DNA from: Phallusia mammillata
Taxonomy: Eukaryota > Chordata > Ascidiacea > Phlebobranchia > Ascidiidae
Direction of reading: 5' to 3'
Length of the DNA: 64,000 bases
Assembly: GCA_003260075.1 (NCBI GenBank)
Contig: QLIY01000122.1
Location: 62,001-126,000, forward strand
Within the stretch, counting starts at the first letter, position 1, and the number at the start of each line of letters is the position of its first letter. The position numbers and the translations under genes are program-made. The notes beneath the pieces were generated by a model, which worked only from the letters and a program-made list of their open reading frames with translations, was not told the DNA's origin and did no database searches. Shown piece by piece: positions 21,111 through 32,541 of this stretch.

Positions 21111-24100
21111 CATACTGTTTGGTTGGATATAGATAATTAACTCAGTGGCCTAACATACAATTTTTTCTCTGTTTATGCTTTATCCTGTGTTGAAGAAGTA
21201 AATATAAATGGATTCCCCACCACAACAGCAATTTTAAATTAAACAATAGTGACCAAACGATGGGTTTAACTTTTGCACCTTTTAAGTTACACCCATTAAA
21301 TAAGCCTATGTTTTTGTTAAGTATGACAAGAGCAACATATCAGAGTCATTCCAGGACTATGAAGCAGAATTTGGCACAACAATAGAGAGTACAATTGTGG
21401 TTAGTGTATTGTTTTGTACATCCATCAACGTGGTTATCAAGTGTTTAATTTTATAAATGATATTAAAGGGCATATTGGCTGCAGCTAATCCATTCGATGC
21501 TTGCCATGCAATCAAACCTTGGCCTTTTCCAAACAAACCGACCAATCAAACTGTCAGTACTTTTGTTCTTATTATGAGAGGAGGTTGTGATTTTGGGATC
21601 AAGGTTAGTTTGCTCTGTTGCTATTTAACACTACTGAAGTTCTGTATCTGGCAAATTGCTACTTTTGCTCTGCTAGAATTAATAAAAAAACTCATACTGT
21701 TACATTGTTGTTTTGTTTTCAGGTGTTGAATGCTCAAAATGCAAATTTTGATGCTGCTATAGTTTTTGATCCAGAATCTGAAACTCTGGTCCGTATGAGC
21801 TCTTCAGAAGGTATGTTTAGTAAATATAATGTACAAAACACATGTGCACATACAAATACATAAAACGTATTAAACTGTAAATTTGATGGAAATTGAAACA
21901 CTGTTTTTTAAATCAAGCTGCTGTTATGCTTTTCTAATGTTAATCTTTTTCCAGCAGCGATTACTGACAAAATAACAATTCCCTCTGTGTTTGTGGGGCG
22001 AACTGCGGGTTGGAAACTGAATGAATCTTATCTTTACATTTATGGGTCAGTTGCGAATATTTATTCTGTGAAATATGTTTCACATCTTCATTTTCTGCAT
22101 GCACTACTGTAATCACTGGTCACTTTTTATGCCATTTTACAATAATCGTAAAAATGCTATTCCTAAAAATGCTTCCTGTTTTTTAATGATAAAAGTGAAC
22201 TTTGTAAAAGAAACATGAACGTAAGTTTTCAAAAATATTTTTATCGGAAAAGCAACATTTAAAAATAGGCCATTTATGTTTAATTTTGTTAAGTATACAT
22301 TTGTTTGTTACTCTGTGTGCAAAAATACCAAACTTGGCAATGTAAAATTATGGGTTACCAACAATTTTTACCTATTTCAATATGTAGGACCTCTCCCTCA
22401 GTTCAAATTACAGCTGGATATTATCCCTTTTCCATCAAATATTACATTGTACCATTTGTAACTGTGGTTGGCACATGCTTTGCTGCATTACTAGCCTTTA
22501 TGGTGAGTCCCAAAGTTGGGTCTGATGCAACCATGAACAATTGGCAGTTTGGACATTGTGCTGTTCATTCATCCTTTGCTCTATTACATGCTTAAAATGT
22601 AATTTGTCAATATCATTGTCACAATTGTAGTAAACTTTAACCGTTTGATCTTATTGTGTTTTTGCCATTTAAATTCACAGGCCAAAATATTGCATGTTGC
22701 ATCAGGCCCACGATCCTAAATAACAATAGTTTAATGCAGTTTTATGTACTTGTTTGTAGATCCATTGTTCAAATTGTACACCACTCTACTGTATCGTGGT
22801 GGAAAGAATTTGTTATTGTCCTCGCTCTCTTGGGCTTTACAGTTGTAGTTTTTTCTGTTGCATCGGTAAGCAGCACACTGTTTTGTGCACTTTACCACAG
22901 TTTTAATGCAGTTTCCCACACATTTCTGTTTGGTTGTGTTTCAGTTTTGCACAAAAGTCAAATGAAATTTATACCACCACTATATATTTAATACCACCAC
23001 TATACTGACCTTTGTTGTTTTGTATCACATACCTCGACTCAGTTTTTAGACATATATATGTGTGGGATTGCTTATATCTTGTGATAACATTTTGATATTC
23101 ATTGCATACAGAGCAAGGCAAAAAACATCTTAGCTCTGGCGCATATACGCATCATGTTGCTTTAATAACTTTTTTCATTCCATGTGTGCCATTCCAACAT
23201 TAAGTATTTTTATCAGTTTGTAAAGTACTTGCGGGATCGAAGGAGACAGCGGCGAAATCGTTTGTCCCGGCAACGCTTGAAACAGCTTCCAGTCAAGCAG
23301 TTTCATAAAGGTTTGTACAAAGCAGTAGTACTTTCCCCTATATAGTGGACAGTTACAAATGATGCTGTTTTTTTAGGAGATGAATATGATGTTTGTGCCA
23401 TCTGCCTTGATGAATATGAAGAGGGGGATAAGTTAAGAGTGTTGCCATGTCAACATGGTGAGTTAATTATTTTACTGTGTGGACAACAACATTTAATTTT
23501 GTAACAAAACTTTTAAACACACAACAGTTGTACAAAGTCTTTAATGGGTAGATTCAACTATGTGCAAAGTATGCTGATTTTGAAATGTGAATCAAAAAGC
23601 TTTAAATATAATCTGATGACCAAACGCTTTAATACTTAGTCTGTGTTGCAGCAAGTTTTAAGGCCTTTACTTGATTACTTTAACTGGTATCATGAATGTT
23701 ACTTTTTGGTGACAGCATTACGGCAGAGCAGGGCTAACATTTAATGCTTGGTGCCATTTTCCACACATTTTACTTTATTCCGTTTCACAGCGTATCACTG
23801 CAAGTGTGTTGATCCCTGGCTAACAAGCAGCAAGCGAGTATGTCCATTGTGCAAACGACGAGTACTCAGTGATGATGAATCTTCCAATTCAGACACAGAT
23901 TACAGTAAGTTTCATTACAAACATGCCTTAAGCTGTTTGACCTGAATGTAAGCCATTGTTTGATCAGGTCATGTTGGCTATAGACTTAATTTCAAGTGTA
24001 GGTTCTTTGTATTATTTGAGAGGCCATAGAGGTACAACTATTACATGGTAACATCATGCACCCTTAAAAAATGTTTCGCTGTTTTCTTGGTTTTGAAAGC

Positions 24101-26534
24101 TATGTTGTTTAATCAGACATACAGAATATGTAATAGTTGACAAATTCTCATCATTTAAGATAAAGCAACATTTTTTTCCATCGAAAATTGACAAAGATTT
24201 TAAATCCGTTTTACAACTTTAGACTACATAATTATGCAGCCAACTTTAGAACTGTTTTTGGTAGTTTGTTTAATAAGTTGTTAAATCACCATTTGGGTGT
24301 GAAACTGCTGTTTGTTAAAATCAGGTTTGTTATTTTTTCAGGTGACGATGATAGTGAGCATGCTCCTTTACTACGTCATGCCGTTGCCTCATCTCCAAAC
24401 TCAGCAACATTGGCCACTGGATTTAGTTCTCGAAATCCAATTTTGCGAAGCTATTCAAATAGCACTGTCACAAGCGTGGGATCAACTAGTCATCACAGGT
24501 CCGAAATTCTGATTATTTTAATAAGAATAATGATTTTTGAAATGACAGCAACAGAATGGTGCACCACTGTATTGACATTAAGCATATGACAAAGACAGCT
24601 GTGAGGTGTTGTGTTTTTGATTAAGCTAAAAAATTCTTTACAACTATCATTTCAGATTATAAGGCTCAAACATGTTCAAAAAATGCGGCTTTACAAATAA
24701 TATTTAGGATTTTTTTTACCTCACTTTGTCACATGCTTTATGTCAACAAAGTAAAAGTATGTACATGTCATGTTGTGTAAACAGCAGCTGGACAATTTTG
24801 ATTTGAGGTTAATCCCTATTCAAGTGTTCTCAATGGCATTAAAATGTTGTGATGTAGCCTGTTTATGTCTATCTATACTTGAAACTTTATAAACCCAGGA
24901 TTTACTGCAAGCTTGAAGGTCCTATGTTTTAGCTTTTTAAATTTAAGTGCATTTATGTACAGCATTGTTGATGAAGAAACACCACACAATTCTATGATGG
25001 ACCTTCATGGACAGGCTGGGTCGCCAATTTTTCATTCTTTTAGGCAAACTGATTCGCCGAGCCCTCACAGCCTTACTGTCACAGCAGGTTGGTTGTAGGT
25101 AAAGTGATGTGTCACAATTGTTAATTCTTTGTTTGAAACTATTTCCCTGTAACTTGAACAACCTACTTCCTGGTGCATATCATTGGCTGTGTTTGTATTT
25201 GTATGGCTAAGAAACTAATACTTATAAAAGTTTTTATCCATGCTAAGCAATGAAGCTACTGAATGTTTTTTTTTTGCTGATGTGTGTATAAATAGCATAT
25301 TGTTTAAACTACGATAAATAACTGTAACCACATTTGCGAATGTCTCTAAAACAGAACATTGACAGCACAAATAGGCCTTCAATTTTCTTTACTAACATGT
25401 ATTTTGTTGAGGTTGGTCTCAATTTAAAACATTTGTTTTGTTTAAATAGATATAACACCAGCTCGTCCAGTAATTCTACCTCAACACTCTGATGAAGAAT
25501 ATAGGTAAATTACAATTGTAGTATTTTGAATTCCTTATTTACTTGCATGTCTGTACATTCACAACTGCAAAAAGTAAAAATATGGGATTGTTTAAAAAAC
25601 ACATTAAAAAAACTTGTAAGTGTAACTGGAGTTTGGCTAACTGCAAATCGTTTTAGTCTTCAACACATTTTGTAACAATGAACTTTTTATGAATGATACT
25701 TAATATACTACAAACTTGAACATGATTTGATGAGAATATTTTTCAGTTGTGCAAGTAGTCCAGTAGTGGGAAGTGAAATAAGTTCCTACAAAGATGCTGA
25801 AGAAATTTTTGTTGTTTCCGGCGGTAAGTTGTGCCATTGTTCTCTATTTAGCATTTAATCATGCATCATTATGTCGTCATGCGACGCTGCAACTTAATGA
25901 CCTTTAATGTTGTTCCTGCCAGTTTCATACCAAGTTGTGGCTGTGAAATTGAAGAAAAATGTTTTATTTCTGACAATTCAAGTGCCCTTTTTCGTTTATG
26001 ACCATTGAATAAAAAAACATTTATAAGAGTTTTCCAAAGGATTACTAGGTTTTGTTTATTGGTTTTCATATGGTTACTTCTTTCTTATACTACTTCAGTT
26101 TATTTTAAGGTTTTGTTTAATAAGTTCAATTCACATTTTTTAAATTGTGCACAACATAGCAGAGGGGTGTATATGAATTTTTGGAAGACGTTTCATCAAG
26201 CCTGTGTAATAAGGTTGATGTAATATGGGGAAGGAGCATGCCATGGACAGGCTTCTGCTGTGGCTTTAATCTGGATTTGTGTAGTCTACAACTTCCTGTG
26301 TGAAAATGTTGGGAGGCTGACTTAGTTTGCATAAATTTTCTTGCAAGTGCGGTGCAAACATATTCATGCAAAATATTGTTTGGTTTATCAGAAAAAATGC
26401 CTTAAAAATGAACTGCTCTAACTTGAGTGCATAAAGTTAAAATGTATACCTGTATTATGTCAGTTACAAATTTTGTATTTGCAGCATTTCAAACACCCAA
26501 GGAATCAGATGATGACCAAAATCCATTGATTTAA
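20796..26534 (+). CDS. rnf13: RNF13-like PA-TM-RING E3 ubiquitin ligase
   Basis: Exons: 20796-20876 (or its copy 20970-21050), 21322-21399, 21469-21603, 21723-21810, 21955-22045, 22388-22502 (or 22760-22865), 23217-23310, 23377-23457, 23791-23904, 24342-24498, 24963-25087, 25450-25504, 25747-25823, 26485-26534. The sum is 1341 nt, or 446 residues and TAA. Residues 1-24 form a signal peptide. A protease-associated domain follows ([32 protein letters not shown]) with N-glycosylation sites NIS, NQT and NES. The transmembrane helix is near 176-196, followed by an Arg-rich stretch. The RING-H2 uses C234, C237, C252, H254, H257, C260, C272 and C275. After it come an acidic-Ser stretch and EHAPLL (298-303), matching the dileucine sorting motif of RNF13. 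The C-terminus ends DQNPLI. The family acts on endosomal and lysosomal membranes. RNF167 is the alternative; the EHxPLLR context favours RNF13. Confidence 0.93.
20970..21050 (+). other. rnf13: Second copy of the RNF13-like signal-peptide exon
   Basis: This 81-nt exon repeats 20796-20876 with about 8% differences across the flanking 160 bp. Both copies have an ATG, 27 codons, a signal peptide ending VYSDVIG and the donor GTAAGA. They encode [14 protein letters not shown] and [14 protein letters not shown] at the start. A poly-G run (20937-20946) separates them, so this is probably two alleles in tandem rather than a real alternative first exon. Confidence 0.7.
22760..22865 (+). other. rnf13: Alternative, mutually exclusive transmembrane exon of the RNF13-like gene
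   Basis: This 106-nt open segment has acceptor TTTGTAG and donor GTAAGC. It takes the two bases carried by the donor at 22045 and ends in phase 0, exactly as the constitutive exon 22388-22502 does. It encodes a short lumenal piece, then [19 protein letters not shown] and SVAS, a membrane helix unlike the one in 22388-22502. Using both exons would break the frame, so they must exclude each other; using this one gives 443 residues. No transcript evidence is available here. Confidence 0.65.
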
Positions 26535-26877
26535 TTCTTGGCAATCCAATGTACGTTGCAACCTTTTGAATGTGAATTTCTATTTTCATCCACTGAGGAT
26601 TGTGTATTTTTCAAGGGCATTGCATTTATCCTTATTTGTTTACACATACCGTATGAGCATATTTTGTGACTCTTGTCATACATGCTCAATTGCAGTAATC
26701 TTTGTTCAGTTGAATTGAACAAACTTTGTACAAAAACAATGAAATGGTTTTGATCACCCAATATAAAAATACATATATTTAACTTGCAAAGCACCTTGCT
26801 TTGCATTCAAGCTTATTGCCATGCCTTATCTATCATCAGTGGTTGCGTCAATTCTGCTACGTCGTAGGCAGTAACGT

Positions 26878-27099
26878 GTCAGTGTTACGTTTTAGTCGGA
26901 GAAGTGAGTGAGTAAGCGAGTAGGTAGAGTATTACACAAACTAAGATGTACAGTAATGTACCTTCTAATTCAGTGGTTGGGGGGGGGGTCAGTGTTGCGT
27001 TTTTGGTTCGTTTTAGTCGGAGAAGTGAGTGAGTAAGCGAGTAGGTAGAGCATTACACAAACTAAGATGTACAGTAATGTACCTTCTAATTCAGTGGTT
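26878..27099 (+). repeat. About 100-bp direct duplication with 10 G
   Basis: 26878-26978 and 26989-27099, G at 26979-26988. The first copy stops inside the left end of the MITE at 27092. Confidence 0.85.
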
Positions 27100-27370
27100 C
27101 CTAACTGTGTTTGTAATCGTTATCACCCTATTGCTATCAACCCATGGCCATGACAACGTCCATGAAAGTCACTTACCCCCTTTTTTGAAAAAAACGGGGG
27201 GGGGGACTATCAACCCATGACAACGTCCATGAAAGTCACTTACCCCCTTTTTTGAAAAAAACGTAGTTACTGTGACGTCACATATGGACGACGTCATGAA
27301 ACTAAAAAAAATATAATGCAATGGTAAATTACTTTGTTGCATATAAATATGCGCAGCTTAAGAACCACTG
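27092..27370. mobile_element. hAT-type MITE downstream of the RNF13-like gene
   Basis: The ends are CAGTGGTTCCTAAC and, reversed, CAGTGGTTCTTAAGC. The flanks ttctaatt and atctactt match at six of eight positions. The element contains an internal poly-G junction and duplicated segment (27134-27263). Confidence 0.6.
27134..27263 (+). repeat. About 60-bp direct duplication with 10 G
   Basis: 27134-27196 and 27207-27263, G at 27196-27205. The first copy has six extra bases (ggccat). Confidence 0.85.
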
Positions 27371-27461
27371 ATCTACTTTATAACTTGACATCCTAAAATA
27401 AAATTAGTATTGTTGCAAAATCTGACTTATTCATGTAAACATATTTGTTCTACACACAAGA

Positions 27462-28013
27462 ACGAACAACCCGGCCTTTTGTCCGGCGGTTGCCCACATA
27501 AACCATTAAAATTGTTTGGATTTTGGGGAAATCCTTTTTACTTACGAACAAGGTGTTGATTTGTGGAAAAATGTTCGTATTATTATTTTTAACAACTTTC
27601 ACTTTACGATTGTATTTTTTCACCATCTGCTAGTGGAATTCGTTACTTTAATCTTGCCATCAATACCTTCAACTGCTTTTCTTTTGAGCTGTATGTTTGG
27701 TTGGGTTAGTGATGGTCTAATAATCTAATTAAAAGCAGTTTATAGTTGCACAAACACTAAACAAATTCCAAAGCAGACAATTTTTATGACAACCCCAAAA
27801 TTATATTTTTGTCACGCTGCATTAGGGGGGGGGGACGAATAACCCAGCCTTTCGTCCGGCGGTTGCCCACATAAACCATTAAAATTGTTTTGTCACTGGA
27901 TTTTTGGAAAATCCTTTTTACTTACAAACAAGGTGTTGATTTGTGAAAAAATGTTCGTATTATTATAAACAACTTTCACTTTACGATTGTATTTTTTCAC
28001 TTTTTCACTTTTT

Positions 28014-28081
<68 letters not shown>

Positions 28082-28178
28082 TTGAGCTGTATGTTTGGGT
28101 GGGTTAGTGACCAAACAAATTTCAAAGCATACAATTTTTATGACAACCCCAAAATTATATTTTTGTCACGCTGCATTA
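27462..28178 (+). repeat. About 350-bp direct duplication with 10 G, second copy holding a 56-G run
   Basis: 27462-27824 and 27835-28178, G at 27825-27834. In the second copy about 90 bp after ttgtattttttcac is replaced by T-rich sequence and 56 G (28024-28079) before tgagctgtatgtttgg. Confidence 0.85.
28024..28079 (+). repeat. 56-G homopolymer
   Basis: Follows a T run and replaces unique sequence that is present in the first copy of this duplication (about 27620-27690). Confidence 0.9.
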
Positions 28179-28273
28179 CTACACTATGCTTGTGTTTGTT
28201 GCCGCTCTGCGTTGTCCAGAATGCCGAGTTCAATGTGGTTGATTAGGAGATCGTTATTTTGGCTCTTGTCTAG

Positions 28274-28811
28274 GTACAGCTTTTTTTGTACAAAAAGTGA
28301 CCCTCTGGTGAGACCCCTCCAACTTCTACTTCGTGTTTTCGGTTTTTGAACTGTATGGATGTTTTTGTGGTCATTTTTCTCCTCTTTTTTCTTGACAAAT
28401 CCGCCTTACGAATGGCTCCGTGTATATAACATTTCTAATCTTACTTCGTAGCCGCATTCTGAAAATACAACCTTAATTACCTTTATCGTATGCTGGAATT
28501 ATGCTACCAAACATAAAGAGTGTTAGGAAACAAAGGGGGGGGGGGTTGTACAGCCTTTTTTTGTACAAAAAGTGACCCTCTGGTGAGACCCCTCCAACTT
28601 ATATCTTCGTGTTCTCGATTTTTGAACTGTATGGATGTTTTTGTGGTCATTTTTCGCCTCTTTTTTCTTGACAAAGCCGCCTTACGAATGGCTCCGTGTA
28701 TATAACGTTTCTAATCTTACTTCGTAGCCGCATTCTTAAAATACAACCTTAATTACCTTTATTGTATGCTGGAATTATGCTACCAAACATAAAGAGTGTT
28801 AGGAAACAAAG
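28274..28811 (+). repeat. About 262-bp direct duplication with 11 G
   Basis: 28274-28534 and 28548-28811, G at 28535-28545. Non-coding. Confidence 0.85.
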
Positions 28812-29050
28812 ATATTTGCAGCACACACTCAATTCTGCCAATTAAAAAGAAAATGACTCGCTGTATTTTAGTGGGTGCTTCTGGTGAAGCTACACCCATG
28901 CCCCCGGAATAAAGCTCGTAGCCGTCCTGAGGTGCCGAGTGCCCCGGTTAAGAATCACTGGTATAGCCCTTGGTTTATAAAATGAGACGTAGATAGCAGA
29001 GTGAAGCACAAAATATGTTACATAGGCTATGTCTTTTAGTGTGGAAAACG

Positions 29051-30073
29051 CATAAAAAAATAGACAATTTATGAAACAAAATGGGAATAGTGCGTCTGTC
29101 ACAAATTTGTTTGGATTACACTAAGTTTAGGGAACAACTTATTACATTTAAGGATCTGGTAAATATCGTAATCACTCGATTGTAAGCCGCGGCTTATATT
29201 GTTTTTTTAGCTGTCGTTTGTGCGGCTTAATCGAGGGCGGCTTGTATTTTAATTTTATATCGAAATTATTTCTACACTCCAACATTTTAAATTATTTGGG
29301 GTTCAAAACATGTATCCGTGTAAGATTATACAGCTGACGTCGATATACGTTCGTTGGGTACAGTTATCTACGTAACTAACAGATATGGGCAAATAGTCAC
29401 ACCATATAACAACAGAAAGATGTATTAGGGGGGGGGGTAAGCTACAAATTTTGCGGTAGGCCTAATTTAAAATAATGCTTTACCGTATCTCACCGATTAA
29501 TCCTCTGCATTTTGTTAATCGAGATAGTCAGATGCAGTGCAGTCCAATGCAACCTATGGTTTGATTAAAAAATAACTACTTCATGTATTTCGTACAAGCG
29601 ATTTTGCGTTTTAGCCATTATGGAAACGCGTCAAACACCAAAAAAGTGCAAAAACACTTTTAGACCCCGGCCGATTTTGGGGGGGGGGGGCATAAAAAAT
29701 AGACAATTTATGAAATAAAATGGAAATAGTGCGTCTGTCACAAATTTGTTTGGGTTACACTAAGTTTAGGGAAAAACTCATTACATTTAAGGATCTGGTA
29801 AATCAGCATGTTTTTTTTTTAGCTAAGCCGGGAGGGTTGGAAAAATCATACCGCTAGGTCGAGATGTAGAGCCCTAAACGGGGGGGGGGAATTAATCCTC
29901 TGCATTTAGTTAATCGAGATAGTCAGATGTAGTGCAGTGGAATGCAACCTGTGGTTTGATTAAAAATGAACTACTTCATGTATTTCGTACAAGCGATTTT
30001 GCGTTTCAGCCATTCTGGAAACGCTTCAAACACCAAAAAAGTGCAAAAACACTTTTAGACCCCGGCCGATTTT
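29051..30073 (+). repeat. Interleaved duplications A-B-A'-B' with poly-G junctions
   Basis: A (29051-29164) recurs at 29691-29803. B (29496-29678) recurs at 29891-30073. G runs lie at 29428-29437 (no duplication seen), 29679-29690 and 29880-29889. A GCGGCTTA-rich repeat is at 29185-29250. Confidence 0.85.
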
Positions 30074-30131
30074 AATTGAACTTCCATCCTTTTCTTAAGT
30101 AATTGCTCATAAGTTTCCTCAAGCAGTAATT

Positions 30132-30387
30132 AACTTATTGGTAGGAATTGAATACCTATTCTGGACCTTCTTGCTTTAACACATTGTAATAAGAAACTTC
30201 TTGCAGATTCTGAATTAAACACTGCCACTGGCAAAACTGGTACAACAGGTTTGTGGGGGGGGGGAACTTATTGGCAGGAATTGACTACCTATTCTGGACC
30301 TTCTTGCTTTAACACAGTGTAATAAGAAACTTCTTGCAAATTCTGAATTAAACACTGCCACTGGCAAAACTGGTACAACAGGTTTGT
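30132..30387 (+). repeat. About 123-bp direct duplication with 10 G
   Basis: 30132-30254 and 30265-30387, G at 30255-30264. Confidence 0.88.
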
Positions 30388-30771
30388 TCCAAGAAGTGCC
30401 GTTAGTGCTTTGCGTCCCACACTTAGTGCTTAAAAAATATAGTAATTTCTGTCCTAAGCCTCAAAACCTAGTTTTGGAGGCGCCAATTATTGCCTTACCA
30501 CTCGAATGCACCAATCACATCATTTTCTATTTTTACGCACCGGTGATTCAGATTGTTTCGTAAACAATGGCCATCAGCAAGTCTGGGTGGCCAAGAACTT
30601 GTTTGTTGTCAAAGCAAGCGGTTACCTAATAGTAGTAAGATGTAATTCAGTAAGCTTAGACGCATTGAAGGAAGGTCAGTCGATTATGAGTAATTTGTAT
30701 GGGGATTAGCTGTTAACGGAAGGCCGCGAATTTGTTGTTTAGCGGCTTAATAATTCGCACTTATGTCATAG

Positions 30772-31342
30772 AGGTGTGCTGTTTACTGGTTTACACACGT
30801 TTTGCGGAAGTTTATCTACTTTTGGATTTGATTGCCTTTTGAAAATGGTTTTGTTTTCTTGTTTAAAATATGGTATATAAAGCAAAGTACGCAAAAATGC
30901 TTAGAGCCTTATGCTATCTCTTTAACTGTTTTAAATTTTTTAATATGTACTATTTTTTTGTCATTGTTTAGGCCAATATTGGCCTTGTCAGTGGGCAGCA
31001 AAAAGACCAGTCCCAATTGAACTTTATCCCTTCCAAATCCCCATGCAGGGGGGGGGGAAGGTGTGCTGTTTACTGGTTTACACACGTTTTTCGGAAGTTT
31101 ATCTACTTTTGGATTTGATTGCCTTTTGAAATGGTTTTGTTTTCTTGTTTAAAATATGGTATATAAAGCAAAGTACGCAAAATGCTCAGAGCCTTATGCT
31201 GTCTCTTTAACTGTTTTACAATTTTTAATATGTCTTATTTTTTGCCATTGTTTAGGGCTTTAGGCCAATATTGGCCTTGTCAGTGGGCAGCAAAAATACC
31301 AGTCACAATTGAACTTCGTTATCCCTTCCAAATCCCCATGCA
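30772..31342 (+). repeat. About 280-bp direct duplication with 10 G
   Basis: 30772-31047 and 31059-31342, G at 31048-31057. Confidence 0.88.
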
Positions 31343-31366
31343 TTCACTTTTAACTTGTCCCATTTT

Positions 31367-31680
31367 TCTATTGTTGCCTATCACAAATTGCCTCAACCGT
31401 ACAGTTGTTTAGCCATTTTGTGTCATATTTTAGGCCAATTTTTGCCTTGTTTGTGGGCAGCACAATTTTTAGTAACAATTGAACATTGTTATCCCTTCCA
31501 AATCCTTAGTAAAATGACGGGGGGGGGGTCTATTGTTGTCTATCACAAATTGCCTAAACCGTACAGTTGTTAGGCATTTTGTGCCATATTTTAGGTCAAT
31601 TTTTGCCTTGTTTGTGGGCAGCACAATTTTCAGTAACAATTGAACATTGTTATCCCTTCCAAATCCTTAGTAAAATGACG
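31367..31680 (+). repeat. About 152-bp direct duplication with 10 G
   Basis: 31367-31518 and 31529-31680, G at 31519-31528. Confidence 0.88.
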
Positions 31681-31921
31681 TAGTTCCTGACCTTGCGCAA
31701 CCACTATCAAGAAAAGGGAACAAAACGATTTTCCAACATGGCGCAGCGCAGTGTAAACCGTGCATAACGGATCAAGTCTAGCCTTTACGTTGAGATGACG
31801 TGGGCAACGGCGATTGCGTGCATTTTGCACACGTGACGTTTTTTAATCCCTTGCCATTTTCTATGCCTTGTGTTTGCTTGGCGAGCATTGTCCATAACTT
31901 GACATTTTGTTAATCTTGCCA

Positions 31922-32124
31922 TAGACTAAAAACATGTTATGCTACAAGCTGGGCTGTATTTCGCTTAATCCTGCTAAACACCAAGTTCAATAATAATAAT
32001 TAATTTTATAAATTGTCGGGGGGGGGGTAGGCTAAAAACATGTTATGCTACAAGCTGGGTTGAATTTCGCTTAACCCTGCTAAACACCAAGTTCAATAAT
32101 AATAATTAATTTTATAAATTGTCG
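31922..32124 (+). repeat. 97-bp direct duplication with 10 G
   Basis: 31922-32018 and 32028-32124, G at 32018-32027. Confidence 0.88.
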
Positions 32125-32300
32125 AAGAGCGTGCGCATGTAACACCACTAATTGCTTGCGTTCTACAGAAATAGCAGCAGGTAATTTCGAGGGGTGGTTG
32201 ATTACTGATTACTGATTACTAGATTGTTGGGTCAACTTATACAATGACTTAACGGGTAAAGGTCAGTTACCATGTTTAATATAAAAATAGTTGTGCTAAC

Positions 32301-32541
32301 TTAAAACAAGACTTTAACCACTTGTTTTTCTAATTTGACGTGCATTTTGCATTGCTTATGAAACAAAAACAAAAATGAATATATTATAGCAGATGTTCGA
32401 TATTGATTCAAGGCGGGGGGGGGGGATTAAAACAAGACTTTTACCACTTGTTTTTCTAATTTGACGTGCATTTTGCATTGCTTATAAAACAAAAACAAAA
32501 ATGAATATATAATAGCAGATGTTCGATATTGATTCAAGGCG
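32301..32541 (+). repeat. 115-bp direct duplication with 11 G
   Basis: 32301-32415 and 32427-32541, G at 32415-32425. Confidence 0.88.

Larger units (their letters stand above)
26535..32541. other. Non-coding region dense in poly-G junction duplications
   Basis: Follows the RNF13-like stop codon. It contains about a dozen poly-G junctions, a MITE (27092-27370) and hAT end fragments (for example gttaagaatcactggta near 28948). No gene was recognised on either strand. Confidence 0.65.

Noticed and set aside
27893-28246. Polyproline/polyglycine readings on both strands
   Set aside because: Produced by the 56-G run inside an assembly-type duplication.
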